Assembly (NCBI GenBank): GCA_037577475.1
Contig: CM075188.1
Span: 6,607,501-6,671,500 of the forward strand
DNA from: Chaunax sp. Z400
Taxonomy: Eukaryota > Chordata > Actinopteri > Lophiiformes > Chaunacidae
Reading direction: 5' to 3'
DNA length: 64,000 bases
The notes below the pieces were generated by a model. That model was not told the origin of the DNA. It was given only the letters and a program-made list of their open reading frames with translations, and did no database searches. Below, piece by piece: positions 21,880-33,809 of this stretch. Each line of letters opens with the position of its first letter. Position 1 is the stretch's first letter. A program made the position numbers and the translations under genes.

Positions 21880-24800
21880 TTGGAAACAAAGACAAAGACA
21901 AAACAACCAGAAGATGATTTATACTCCGGCCCCTGCAAATTCTTACAAGCAACAGTCTTATTAGCAAACTGATTTCCCTCTGCAGGTCATTTTCCTCATC
22001 ATACTGTACATTATAATTGATTTTTATAATAGTGCATTATATTTGCTATTAATATTATATAGATAGATTTCTCACAAAAGTCTAAGCAGGACACAATGCC
22101 ATCCCCAATACATGAGAATACAACACAATGTAAAAAAGAAAATTCTATATAGCAATAGGCACTATTCAGTGTTAGGTCATGAAAAACATATAGTGCTTTA
22201 TGATACATGCTTCATAAAAAAAACTGTCATTATTTCAGACCATGTCAAACTTATTTTCTACATTTAAAAAAATCATATTTTAAATTAAAAAAATATCACA
22301 GGAGCCATCAGTAGATGGTATATCCCCCAAAACTGAACATGGCAACAAGGAATCTCATGTTTCCAATCTTGGCAAGTACAGAACAATATGCAGTGCAGTG
22401 TGACACTATTTGTTCCCATGGTTATGAACAATAGACATTTTTGCAGTGAATTAATGCCAGAGGGCAGATATGCTATACACACTGGGGTAACAAGAGCCAC
22501 ATTGAACTGGTAAAGCAGGGGGGTGGAGGGTGGGGTGGGGGATGCCATTGATGACATCTGGTGGATGGAAAGAGAACGACAAACTTTGAGACTGACCTGA
22601 CCCAGCAGTGACATGAAGGTGTTGAATGCTTTGTGTTAAGTGCTTACTCCTTGCTAACTTATCGGTAGTCTGACATTTGTCTTGGTTTTGTGGATGCATG
22701 CTCCTAACATGAATTGTACCTTTTGTACAGATTGTAGCTTTAATGACACTGGATGGACAATATGTTTGAGGGCCCACCTCCACTTCCATGTAATATACCC
22801 CTTATAATACAATATGTCTCATAATATAAACTCCTATAAAACGGCGTGGCATGTTGTTGATATCCTGGCCGATCCGACAGGATTTCTCTGATGCAGTTCC
22901 TGCGTGTTCACTTTGATGTCGGTTTCTGTAATGTAAAAACTATTTAGAACATTCCTTGTTCATTCATGGTTAATGAGGCCATCCATTTGGAACATCTCTT
23001 GTAATTAGTTTCCAGATTTCCCCTGCAACCATACACATCCCAGGCCTCATTTTCTCTGTCTTATGTAATGACATGCACAAATTTTATTCATTGTTCACAT
23101 TTCGTGCTCCAGTATTAAAGAATGTGCTATAACATAACATTACGTATATAAACACAAGTTAATCAGCCACTTATATATAGCATTATTTAGAATGCTGCAT
23201 CCTTTAATTGTCATATTGTTGCAGCCTCGTGTCTGGACTGGTCATGCTCTACACAGCTGTCACATTTCAACTGAAAAGATTATTTATGATCATTTTAGGT
23301 GCCATTCAGTCTGAGAAAGATGTGATGCCTGAAAAAGAAAAACATTGTACGACTGATTGCAATCTAAGCCACACCAGCATCCTGGGATACACTGGTGGGT
23401 TGTTATGGGAGGGGGTTTACATTCTTTCAGTCATAGTGACATAAACAGCTGAACCTGTTTTAATTTGTACGTCTTTCAAAAAGAATTGCCAGAGGAAATG
23501 ACGCCCTTCCTTATATTTCTGGTTGTAAATCCTCGACATCGTCCCTTCAGAAATATCATGACCAAACAACAATATCTGAAATTATACTCATGCTTTGTCA
23601 TACATAATATCAGACTAAAATGTTCTATTCAGTTGTCTCTAAACTGTGGATCTTGGTTTATGACACCTGGGGGTTGAGACCCCCAAAGGGGCGATGGGAA
23701 ATTCCAAATCATTCATGCCCTTTGCTAAATTCAGCATTAAATGCTGCACATTAAGATTTGTCTGTCCTAGTAAAAAGTGTCAGTTTGTTGCAGCATCACT
23801 ATACCAACCTTTCTACTCCGTGCATCTTACATTTAGCAGCTGTTTGAACACATTATCTCATGTCATTTCACCATTTAGACCAAATTACAGACAGAGTACA
23901 CCATTTAATTGATGATAAATGTGTCATATTTTTCAAATCCCGTCTTGACTTTCTCCAGCCTGTGGAGAAAGTCAAGACTCCTTTAAAAATGTCTGTTTTA
24001 TGAGCTGTTGAGTTAAATGCTGTCTGTGACCAATTCCTCATTATTTGTGCTTTCTTGTAAATTCTGCAAATGTGAAAAGTTACTTCTTTCTTTGTACTAA
24101 AGACAGTGTGTTGTTTATTCGCACATAGAGATTTAATCACAAGTGGCCACTCAAGATGCATGTGGAGACGCATTATAATGCCAGGTGTGAACAACCTGAC
24201 TCATAGAACTGTTTGTTTGTGATTGGATGATGATGATGCATGATAATAGCAGGTCTCACAGAGCTATGAGCATGGCTGCAGTCAGGTTTCCACCCAAACT
24301 TTAACAAAATGTCAAGGAAATATGTGTCAAACAAGTCATGTTTCATGGAACTCAGTTTTTAATCATTTTTCCTGGTTTTATCAAAAGTAAAATGCTGAAG
24401 AAGTGCTTATAAATGTGATTTTTGCCTTGTTTGCTTGTGAAATACTGTATACTCTAAGTTAAGTATATTTGCTTCTTAAATTTGCTGAAATGTCAAAATA
24501 TCCTGTCCTTACTTTTTATTCCATACAGATTGCATTGCACCTTGATTTCTGATATTGTGCCATGTAAATGAAACTGACTTGACTCTGTGCTTCATGTCCA
24601 GCTCTCCATTCCACACAACATTCCACATTCCTACGGCTCCGTCTTCCACCTAACCATGCCCACTTGTCTAATGTACCACCAGTAATATGTATGTTTACAT
24701 ATGAGGCAGACATGGTGCCCAGAAGTCAGATACTGCGGTGGATGATGTAAAAATGTGAACACTCTTGCTTCCTGAGAGGGGAGAGCCTTTTTTTACGCTT

Positions 24801-26250
24801 CATTACTTTCAGGCAGCTGTTATTACCTGACAAGGAGATGAGAGCAGATAACATCATCAGGATCGTCACTCAGACAGTGAATTCTTCATCAGTATAGCGC
24901 ACTAATCCTCTTATGTAACGTCTCTTCACCTTTTCCTCTTTTGAAACTTCGTATGCAATGACATTTAACAAAAGTAGCAGGTTCTAGCATCTCTCTAATC
25001 TCCATTAAATTAAATACCTCAGTCAGACTAAAACATTACAGACACTTAACGACTTCTCGTCCTTTCATGCTTGAGTCATCTTTGGTGCTCATGTGCGTTT
25101 AAGTCTTTTATTACATAGGCCGTAAAATTGTCAGTGTTGTTAGAGGTCACAGAGAAATCTGTTGTCACCTGTGGGGATCACTCTGTCATAAATCGACTGG
25201 CTCTGGCAGCTGCTCCACAGTATTGATTCAGCAGATCTGATATAAGCAGATATGGTGGATTTCATGCACATTTTTTTCAGAATACCTCAGTCACACACTG
25301 AGAATTTGACGTATTTAGAAGGAGTGACAAAGCTTTAAAAATATGCAATAAGAGGCCAAGAATTTGTGGCATCAATTCATGACATAAACAGGGTTTGAGT
25401 TGTGGTGTGGGGCTGTTTAAAGTCCTTTACTGTGAGCCATTACTTTATGTGATTTATCCAACAAGGGTGTGTACATTGCTGTCAGCATAATATGCAAACG
25501 GTTTTGAGGGATTATCCATTTATTTATACAAGCTATTATTTGATCCACTGCAGAAGTTTCCATTCAAAAGTAAATCAAAATGATTGCCTATATCAGAATT
25601 TAACACATGTTGTACTCAAGCCTGTACCGCTTACTTTCTATAAGTAGGCTGAATTAAACTGTTCATTCAGCTGGTCACTGGTTCAGATCCTCTCTCGATG
25701 AATGGGACTCCTGGACTTGACATGAATGCTTCCTCTTTATCTCCTCCTCCAAATCTCTGCCTGTGGATGTCGTCAGGCATGCAGTGTCCACCTGACAATG
25801 CACTATCAGTGGTCTGCAGGTCTCCCCCCACGCTTTTTACACACTCACCCTGAGCTGCACATGTTGCATTACTCAGGGTGAATTTGTATGCAAATGGGGT
25901 GCTTCCTGTCCTCTATCTGCCGGGGCCAGGGTGGGATTTCCTCATTCCTGATGTCTGACCCCTCCACTCCCCTGTCTCGTTTTTCCCTTTAACTCCAGTC
26001 TACCATCTGGACACAGAGGTTATCACAGCAAGCCTGTGGCCTCTTTCTGTTTGTTCAGTTAGACCTGGACTTACCAAAGCTCTTCGCTGACATAGCTTAC
26101 TTTAACAAACATCAACAGGTTCCCTTTTTATTTAGGAATCTACAGGTAGATGCTCTTAATAAACAGGCATGACTAAGAGTGGATTCTATTACAAAATAAA
26201 AGCATGTGATAGAGGAAAAGACAATGTATGTAATCTGTATGTTTGTAACT
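21880..26250. other. Intergenic, unassigned
   Basis: No coding exon or RNA gene was recognised. A perfect hairpin lies at 23942-23978. Otherwise AT-rich sequence. Confidence 0.5.
23942..23978. repeat. Perfect 16-bp hairpin with 5-nt loop
   Basis: GTCTTGACTTTCTCCA (23942-23957) and its exact reverse complement (23963-23978) flank the loop GCCTG. No transcription unit, terminator context or transposon end was identified around it. Confidence 0.9.
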
Positions 26251-26261
26251 TCATTTGTGTG

Positions 26262-26345
26262 CTGCTGCCTGTCTTGGCCAGGATGCTCTTGCAAAAGAGA
26301 TTTTTAATCTCAATGAGACTTTCGTGGTAAAATAAAGGTAAAATA
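26262..26345 (+). mobile_element. LINE-type 3' tail
   Basis: CTTGGCCAGGATGCTCTTGC, TTTTTAATCTCAATGAGACT and GGTAAAATAAAGGTAAAATA form the characteristic 3' end of a teleost non-LTR retroposon, ending in tandem TAAAATAA-like units. The coding part is absent. Compare 56690-56998. Confidence 0.6.
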
Positions 26346-27705
26346 AAAATCAAAAATCAAATTTTAAGGATAATAATAATTTCTTAATGGTGGAAAGGCC
26401 ACAATCGGGTTAAAAAAATCATACATGTATTTAAGAGCAAGGTCATTTAGCCCTCAGAAGAAAGGATTAAAGCTTTATATTATAAGCAGCTGTAATCGTC
26501 AGCTGTAAACAAGATGTAGACGTGTAATGTAGAGGCAGATCTTTCTTTTTTGGGAGTCTGGTGTGTCACAGGATTCCTCTGGGATTCCCAGGGGACCGGA
26601 GTCAATACAACAATAAGGCAGTTTTTATATTAAGACATGCAGTTCTAATATGAATAAACACTATTTGCTGTATTTAGAGTCACGCTGTCTTTAGGTATGA
26701 TAGATATTGAATATTGAAGTCATAAAGTTGGTCTCTTTTTTTTGCTGATGTAAAGCTAAGAACACTCATTACAACACTCTGCTCCACGTTCAGTGACTTA
26801 AAATAGAATAGAATAGAATAGAACTTTATTGTCATTGTTGTTGACCAGTGAAAGGCAGTTTAGCAGCTCTTAGATTAGCAGCATGTCAATACAATACAAT
26901 CCAGCAGTCTGTTGCAATCAATCATGACTTCGGTTTAGACTACATACTCCGTCTTCACTTGTGTTGTCTGTCCGGAAACACTTTCTCTGGACACCACAGG
27001 GAAAATGACAAAAAAATCGACCTGAGAAATCCAAAGAAACATCCGTAATTTTAGAGAGGAATGTCACATTCCTTTGCAGTTGACTGAGCCCAGTCTTCCA
27101 GAGTGCCTCCTATCAGGAAGTGCTGCACAATGGGAGCAAATTCCCAGAGACACAAAGTCAGACATTTGGGACAGAGGTTTGGGCAGACAGAGGAAACTGT
27201 GTCAGGCGCTGCTCTCAGACAATAAGCTCTGTTACCACAATCAGACTCTGCACCAAAAATATTCTGGGGATGGACCCCAATTTAGAATGGCCTAATCAGC
27301 TTTGTATCTTTTAAAAAAATGCTGTGTACTCCACTTGTTTTAAACACAATGTGCAAATGTAAACAAACTATTTTCGGCCCAAATAACAATTGATGACTCT
27401 ATGGATCAATGTTAGAAACAGAATTGTATTTGTGTCATAATTTGCAGCGTATGATGAGACATTTTGAGCACAAGAAATATTTTTTGCAAGTATGATGATT
27501 ATATTTCGTAAAGAATTTTTCATAATTATAATTTAAAATCTAATTATGCAAAGGTAATTTAGTTTTGAGAAAACAAAAATCTATCTATCTAGAACCAATT
27601 ACAATAACCCCCAGACAGAAAATGCCTTTGTGACACAGTTTACTTCTCATGTCTACAAGTTATAGAAGTCCATTCTGAACTCTAATGAACAATGAGAGAC
27701 TTTTA
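26346..27705. other. Intergenic, unassigned
   Basis: Holds a short ATAGA-type repeat at about 26803-26822 joined to CTTTATTGTCATTG, a common retroposon-tail motif. No gene was recognised. Confidence 0.45.
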
Positions 27706-27711
27706 TTCTCT

Positions 27712-27907
27712 TATTTTTTGGGCATTTTTGCCTTTAATGGGATAGGAAAGCTGAAGCTATCCGACAGGAAATAGGGAGAGAGAGTGGGGTGGGGGGTAGA
27801 CATGCGGCAAAGGGCCATGAGTGGGAATTGAGCCCACAGCCACTGCGGGAGGACTGCAGTCTCTGTAATGGGGCGTGCACTTAAACCACTGTGCTATCTG
27901 CGCCCCT
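27712..27907 (-). mobile_element. tRNA-derived SINE with A and B boxes
   Basis: Read on the minus strand it begins GGGGCGCAGATAGCACAGTG. The A box TAGCACAGTGG is at 27896-27886 and the B-box-like GGGCTCAATTCCC at 27835-27823. A purine/pyrimidine-rich body and a tail ending in AAAAAT-type sequence follow. Promoter boxes fit RNA polymerase III. Related degenerate pieces lie at 19405-19570 and 43556-43640. Confidence 0.75.
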
Positions 27908-28205
27908 CTCATGTTTAATTCTAACTTGTGCTGCTACTCGTCTCACACTTAATGGACTCATGTGCAATATCAATACCATATTCTAGTAGTATACTTATAT
28001 GTTTATTTTAAAGACTGTTGTTCGTGCCGAGTTCTGTGTTTAACATTCATATTTCTTATGCACCAAAGACGAGTAGCACTCTTAATTTTGTTGTATGCAG
28101 GCTTTCAGATTCTGATTATAAATCTCATTCATCTAAACTACATGTTTCACTATATGTTGGAGACTTAGTTCACCTGTGGGACACAGACTAAAGAAACTGA
28201 CAGCT

Positions 28206-28249
28206 TGGTTTTACCCAAAACAAGCAGCAGGTAGTTTTGGGTAAAACCA
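28206..28249. repeat. Perfect 16-bp inverted repeat, 12-nt loop
   Basis: TGGTTTTACCCAAAAC (28206-28221) is exactly reverse-complementary to 28234-28249. No associated gene. Confidence 0.9.
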
Positions 28250-28751
28250 GACGATGTGACGTCTCTGTAGGATGGATTTAGAATAGCAAAGATGCTACAA
28301 GTCAATTCAATACATATAACAAAAAGTCAGATAGGTCGGAGTACCATCTTTAATAGTATCTTTAAACTATTATTTATGATATAATAAGCTCATCCATTGG
28401 TTTTCTGTATTTTGACACTAAAAATTAAATTATGTTATCTATGGTTTCCGGTGCTTTGAATCTGTTCTAACCCTTCTTTTGTCATTTCAGTGCAAAATCA
28501 TGATGCTACAATGGGGCCTAATCACCATAGATCTTTATTGTGCACATGGCAATGAAAATATTATCCCTTCACTCAGAATGAAGTCACTCCTGACTGAATG
28601 AATACAGTAATGAATGAAACAGTAATGTTCAAAAACATGGTATGGGGTGACAGGTGATGGCATCCTACATACAATCCAGTCCTGACTTCTCTTTCACGCT
28701 GGTTTCACCATCGTTATGCTAACGACCCACATAATGGCTCAATATGCATAA

Positions 28752-28984
28752 GAGAGACGGCTGGTCCCAGCAACCCCAACGACCCACAATAGGACTGGGA
28801 AGGACCAGGAAGAAAAGGAAAGGGAACGGGTTACTTAATGACTCTCAAGGTAGTTTACATCTGAAAGAGGATAAATATCCTGACCTCGTACCAACAGTTT
28901 AGAACTGATGAAGCCTCTCGGATGAGAGGTGAAACGTCTTCAAGCTAAGAAAAGAAGTCCAGTTGCTTCTGAATCAACCTTCAA
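28752..28984 (+). mobile_element. Penelope-like retroelement end, copy A
   Basis: About 233 bp nearly identical to 56353-56585 (roughly 96-97% by eye), joining unrelated DNA at both sides. It carries GAACTGATGAAGCCTCTCGG followed by GAGAGGTGAAACGTCTTC, the layout of hammerhead-like motifs reported in the terminal repeats of Penelope-like elements. No reverse transcriptase or GIY-YIG coding remains nearby. The family assignment is inference. Confidence 0.55.
28905..28959 (+). ncRNA. Hammerhead-ribozyme-like motif, copy A
   Basis: CTGATGA (28905-28911), a stem of CCTCTC (28914-28919) with GAGAGG (28924-28929) and loop GGAT, then GAAAC (28931-28935), then a stem III that can pair to the bases before GTC (28957-28959). 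Deviations: one extra A before stem II and weak pairing for stem I. Self-cleavage is not shown. Confidence 0.45.
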
Positions 28985-29139
28985 GGATGAAGAAAGGATA
29001 AGACATGATGGAAGAATGAAGACAAAATATGACAATCATGAAGACATCAGAGTGACAATATACACATATAGTATTCCACAGTTTAAATACAGAAATATTA
29101 TTCAAATCTGAAATCAAAAAGCTGTTTGCATATTATTTG

Positions 29140-29945
29140 TTGAGACACTGACACAAGTTGAGAAATGCTGTATCTCATAATGTTTAAGAATGGTTAAGGT
29201 TTTTGATTCACACCTTGATCCAGATTCGCCTCAAAATCTAAATACCTTTCCCCATTTCAAGGACCACCTCTTCACCAAACTTTATTGAAATGTGTTAAAA
29301 GTTTTTTGAGATATTCAGATGACAAAAATCATAAAGTTAAACACATTAAACTCAACATCTCAGCTGGTAGTTCTGTGTTTGTAGCCCTATTTATTACCTT
29401 ATAGCAGCTAAATGTAGATTAACCCTATACATGTATACACATGTATACACATATATACACATACAGCAGATCTGGATTCTTATCTGGATCTAAACCACAC
29501 TCATAGATATCAACATCATAAGTATGTGATTTTTACCGCATGATTTATGAATGATTTTCTGAGACATTATAAAAAATGTCCAAGATGCCTCTTTCTTTAA
29601 GTAAAGTAAAAAAATAATGAAATACATTTTTAAAAATCCTCTCTATCTAGATGTGCATCAAAATTAAGTGATTTCCTAATAAATGCCCTATTCTTGCACA
29701 AAGTTTGGTGGATTTGCTTATGTAGTTCTTGCATTATTTGGGAAATTATGATGATGGAAATGAATAATGATGGAAAATGTAAAAAAAAATAAAAGAAAAT
29801 CTCAGAATGTTGAAGAAAATGGACGTGGATCCTGATCCAGATCTACACCAAACTGTAATGGATTGTGAAGTTTAATTCACAACTTTTCAATTGACAAGCT
29901 AACCGAAGGGCACGGGTGAAAACAACCTCCTTGGTGGAGGTCATT
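29140..29945 (-). repeat. Interspersed repeat of the 'GGAGGT...GATCCAGAT' family
   Basis: Contains repeated TGATCCAGAT-like motifs (about 29217, 29468, 29837), CACCAAACTTTATTGAAATG and ends CAACCTCCTTGGTGGAGGTC. These are landmarks of a common teleost non-coding repeat seen in the other orientation at 51658-51960. No coding capacity. Confidence 0.5.
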
Positions 29946-29949
29946 AATT

Positions 29950-32775
29950 GATGTTCCTATTGAATATACTTATTAATTCCGTGAGCTGATATGTTGCATG
30001 CACACCTTCTATTTTGGTCTTTGTTTGTCCTAATTGTCGTTACACCCTCTCCTTGTCTTCCAGTGTTTAACCTTTGCCTGCGAGGTATTTGGCCTCTGTC
30101 ACAGAGGTCCACCACCTGCTCTCTGTCTGACACACGGTTGTTTCTAGGCTTCAACAGAGGCATCCATCTCCCCTTTGTGGCTGATGAGCAGATCGGGGGC
30201 TCTACTCTCAGCGTGGCCCTAGGAGACATCTTTATCTGGTCTGGAAATTATGGCTTTTCCCAGCCATCTGCTTCCACTGAGAATGCACCAGGTCTGCATG
30301 TGGATGCGGTGGGGGCTGTGAGCTTATGTGTGCACGCGCTTAGAAGCATATGTGTAACCTGAGGTTTATTGTTCAGACTTGTTATGACTGTCATTTTAGA
30401 TCCACAAATGATGGCGTGGATTAGAATGGAGAGTTGATGAGATGAGAAAACAACAGCTGGCCTGCTAAATGTTTGTTGGCAGCTGTAAGCGAGCTGCAGC
30501 CGATGTGACATTAGATGGTTCTTCCACCTGCTCTCAACATAATGGCTTTAAGAATCTGAACAAGAGAAACGGGAGATTACACTTGAATAGGTCCTCTCAG
30601 TTTGGACAACAGGTGCGAGGTTTATTTTCTGCAGAATGCATTGACATATTTGAAGTTTCTCTCTTTGTATTTGTGAACTGTTGACTGTACGTGTGCTCTG
30701 CTTTCTGTTTTGCACACACTGCATTCTTGTCACAGAAGTCCATATGGTGGGGGGCTGACAGATGCATCTGCTCCTGAGCTGGAGGGCAGGAGATAGCCTG
30801 CACTGTGCTTTGTTTCCACTAAACATCTGCCCTTTAGCCTGAGGCCCCGTGATACTAAATGTACCATTAAATCTTTGAGGAAATGCACATTTCTAACTGT
30901 ACTTACCTCTTTTATTTTGAAGGTTATTCTTCATCAGCAGGTACCTGAATGAACCTGACACAATAACATGTGGTCCTGCTGTATTAAATGTTAAACGCAT
31001 TGATTGAAATTTGATTATGCCTCTTCTTGTTGCTGAAACCCTCTTTCAGATAAGCTATTTTCCAATAAACATAAGGCAGCATTCAAACAGAAACTCAAGC
31101 ATTGAAAAGAATGTGTGTGTTGTCTGTTGACACAAGATGTGTTATGAGCTAAACACAAGTTGCTTGTTTTCCTGAAACGGCTAAATTGAGCTGAACACCT
31201 TCCAACGGGTTCAGCAACAGTGACAGAGAGGAATGTTTGGGCATCAGCTGCTCTGAGTGTTTACACAGCAGTGATGGCTTTTTTCACATTAACATTTTTG
31301 GATTTAGAAGCCTTGTATTTCTTATTTTGGCTTGCAGGGTATTATTACAACAGATCTCTCCATTATAATCCAACATTATCAGTGTAACACATCCAGCCTT
31401 TCCCACGCTCAGCAAAAAATGATGTGAGGTAAATGTGAATGTGAACTGTAAACAATATTTTCTCTTAAGAATTGGTTCCTACCTCCTCAACAGAGCGAGT
31501 CTTTGTTCATTGTGTGGATGTGGTGCTCATGAAAGCTTTTTAATCCTACAGACAATCCTTGTCTGTCTGAAAGGTGACTGTCGAGACAAAACTTTCCAAG
31601 AGCTCATTAAGACAAGGAGTCATTTAATCGGCAGCTTTAACATCATCTTGGAGTTTTACACCTGCAGGAATGATTCACTTTTAGAGAATTACACCAAGAC
31701 GAGTCAGTAAGACATTCATTTACATTAAAACCAGTCATTCATTGAATTTGTTCCTATGCTGTCTTGTTTCAGAGTCTTTTCAACAGAAACCCCCGGTGAT
31801 GTGTTACCTGTGTGCCGGTGTCATGAGAGCATCCTAATCAATACTGGACTGAGTGGATTTGTTTAAGCAGATGAGGCAGCAGGATGTTGGTGAGGCTGCA
31901 GAGACGACTGTCACCTCAGCAGTTACTCTCTGACCCCCGAAAGAAGCAGATGGTCAACACCATACCAGTCACTACTGGACTCATTAGATTAGACTTTAAC
32001 ATACACCAACAGTCCTTTATGAGCAGGATACATGTACTGAATAAACAGGTTTTAACACACTTTATTGGAATTGTTAAATAATCTAAGGGCATAGGGATTA
32101 GATTATTATTACTTCATAACATTATACATGATTTAACACATGAACGCAGCCTCACAGTCTGTTATAAAGCATTTATTAACTGAACAAATCATTCACCTGT
32201 TCTTTTACACTGTTTGTTTATTGATTTCTTATCTGTGTGCCCAGAGGACAAACTGCTGCTGGATGTGTTAGCTTAGCGCAGAGACAGGTGTGGTAAGTCA
32301 GTCACCGGGGCTAAGCTATCTGTCTGTGTGTCTTTGTGTCTACTTCTATATACATGTTAAATAGAGGAGATGTGATGTTTGGACATAGAAACTGCAGTTC
32401 TTTAAAGGTCTTTGTTGCACAAGTGCTGAGAGACTAAATAAGTCATGTTAATGGTTATTTTACTGTTGACTTATTGAATTTACTTGTTCAATTAGAAATA
32501 TATGACGAGTAATTGATTACATTTTGCAAGTCACTGGCTGAACACTGTTTGAAATGTGTTAAAGACATCATAATATAATATAAATAATATCATATAATAT
32601 TTTATTATAAAGTTATACACTATAAATGTCACCTGGATACCAATTCATAAGAGGACTTAAAGGTGTGGAAAATATATGTTAATTAACACTTAATTGGCAC
32701 TAAGGTGATGTGAAACCATTGTGAGGAGGGGGCAACAGAGAATTCACCTTCTTCACAAACTGAATTCTTTCTCTG
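29950..32775. other. Intergenic, unassigned
   Basis: No gene or clear repeat. A 123-codon frame at 29991-30362 has no domain or splice signal I recognise. Confidence 0.45.
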
Positions 32776-32779
32776 TTAA

Positions 32780-33290
32780 TCCCATCATCCTCTGTTGTTT
32801 TGATCAGTCCTTTATTGAGAGTCTTCTGAGTTTCTCTTTTATCTGCTGGTTTCACAGCCTCAAGGTAAAAGACAGAAACAGCTTGTACAGCATTGTAAAC
32901 TTTTGTTCCAAAATTATAGGAGTGAAACAAAGAGACCCAAGTTCCCTTTGTAAGCAACAAAACTTTGGAAAAGCAATGTGTATTCTGGCTTCCTCTGATC
33001 ATGTTCTTGCCCCTGAATTCTCTCTGTTGCCATCAGGGCGTCGGTTCTCTCCGCCTGTTTGCAAGATCGTTTATCCCCTCTGCATTAAGACTTTTAATTT
33101 TGCACACTATTTATCTTTTTAATCTATTTATCTTATTTAACATTTCTTTTTCTTTTCTTTTTTTAGCTCCTTGTGTATTAATCTGTATGTTGTTTTTGTG
33201 TGACCATGATTTCTTATGTATGAGCTGCTCACAATGAATTGTCCCTGGTGGGATAAATAAAGTTGTTTGAATTGAACTGAATTGAACTGT
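32780..33290 (+). mobile_element. LINE ORF2 C-terminal end and 3' tail (family 1)
   Basis: With a frameshift near 33000, translation gives SFIESLLSFSFICWFHSL, NSLYSIVNFCSKIIG, FSLLPSGRRFSPP and then ARSFIPSALRLLI, the C-terminal region typical of fish non-LTR retrotransposon ORF2. It ends in tandem GAATTGAACT units (about 33268-33290). 5'-truncated and dead. Confidence 0.7.
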
Positions 33291-33439
33291 AAAAGTCCTT
33301 AAATAATGCTACTTTATATTTTAGGAGCTACAGTGTGTTCAGGACTCAGCAGTGGATAGTTCCTCTCAGAGTCCCCAGAACTGTTTGGTCTCAAAATGCC
33401 TATAAACCAGTAAACAAGCTTACAGAGATCTCTGTCTTA

Positions 33440-33806
33440 TAAATCAGACTATGCTGCTGATGTGAAAACCAGCACTTTAAACTCTAGACTGAAAAACAGC
33501 TTCTATCCCAGAGCTGTCATCGCACTAAATGCTGCTCAAAACTTAAACTTGAACTTTCATAACACCAACTGTGCAATATACGGTGTGCAATATTGTGCAA
33601 TATCCCTGTGTGAAATATGTTTGGGGTTTGTTACCTGTTTTATCATAGCACTGAGCATTCTAGTGAAAATCTGTAAATGTGTAGATTTTTTATTTATTCA
33701 CTTTTTTTCACTTTTTAATTGCACTGAGACTGAAGAGCTGCTATTTCAATTTTGTTGTACTTGTGCAATGACAATAAAGAGATTCTGATTCTGATTCTGA
33801 TTCTGG
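33440..33806 (+). mobile_element. LINE ORF2 C-terminal end and 3' tail (family 2)
   Basis: TLNSRLKNSFYPRAVIALNA is a retroposon ORF2 C-terminal signature. The 3' UTR has ACTTGTGCAATGACAATAAA and ends in (TTCTGA)n at 33783-33806. Same strand as the neighbouring LINE end but a different family. Confidence 0.7.
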
Positions 33807-33809
33807 TTT

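Noticed and set aside
29410..29466. ATGTATACAC-type short tandem repeat as a CRISPR-like or regulatory array
   Set aside because: Short, irregular, AT-rich simple repeat without spacers; ordinary microsatellite.
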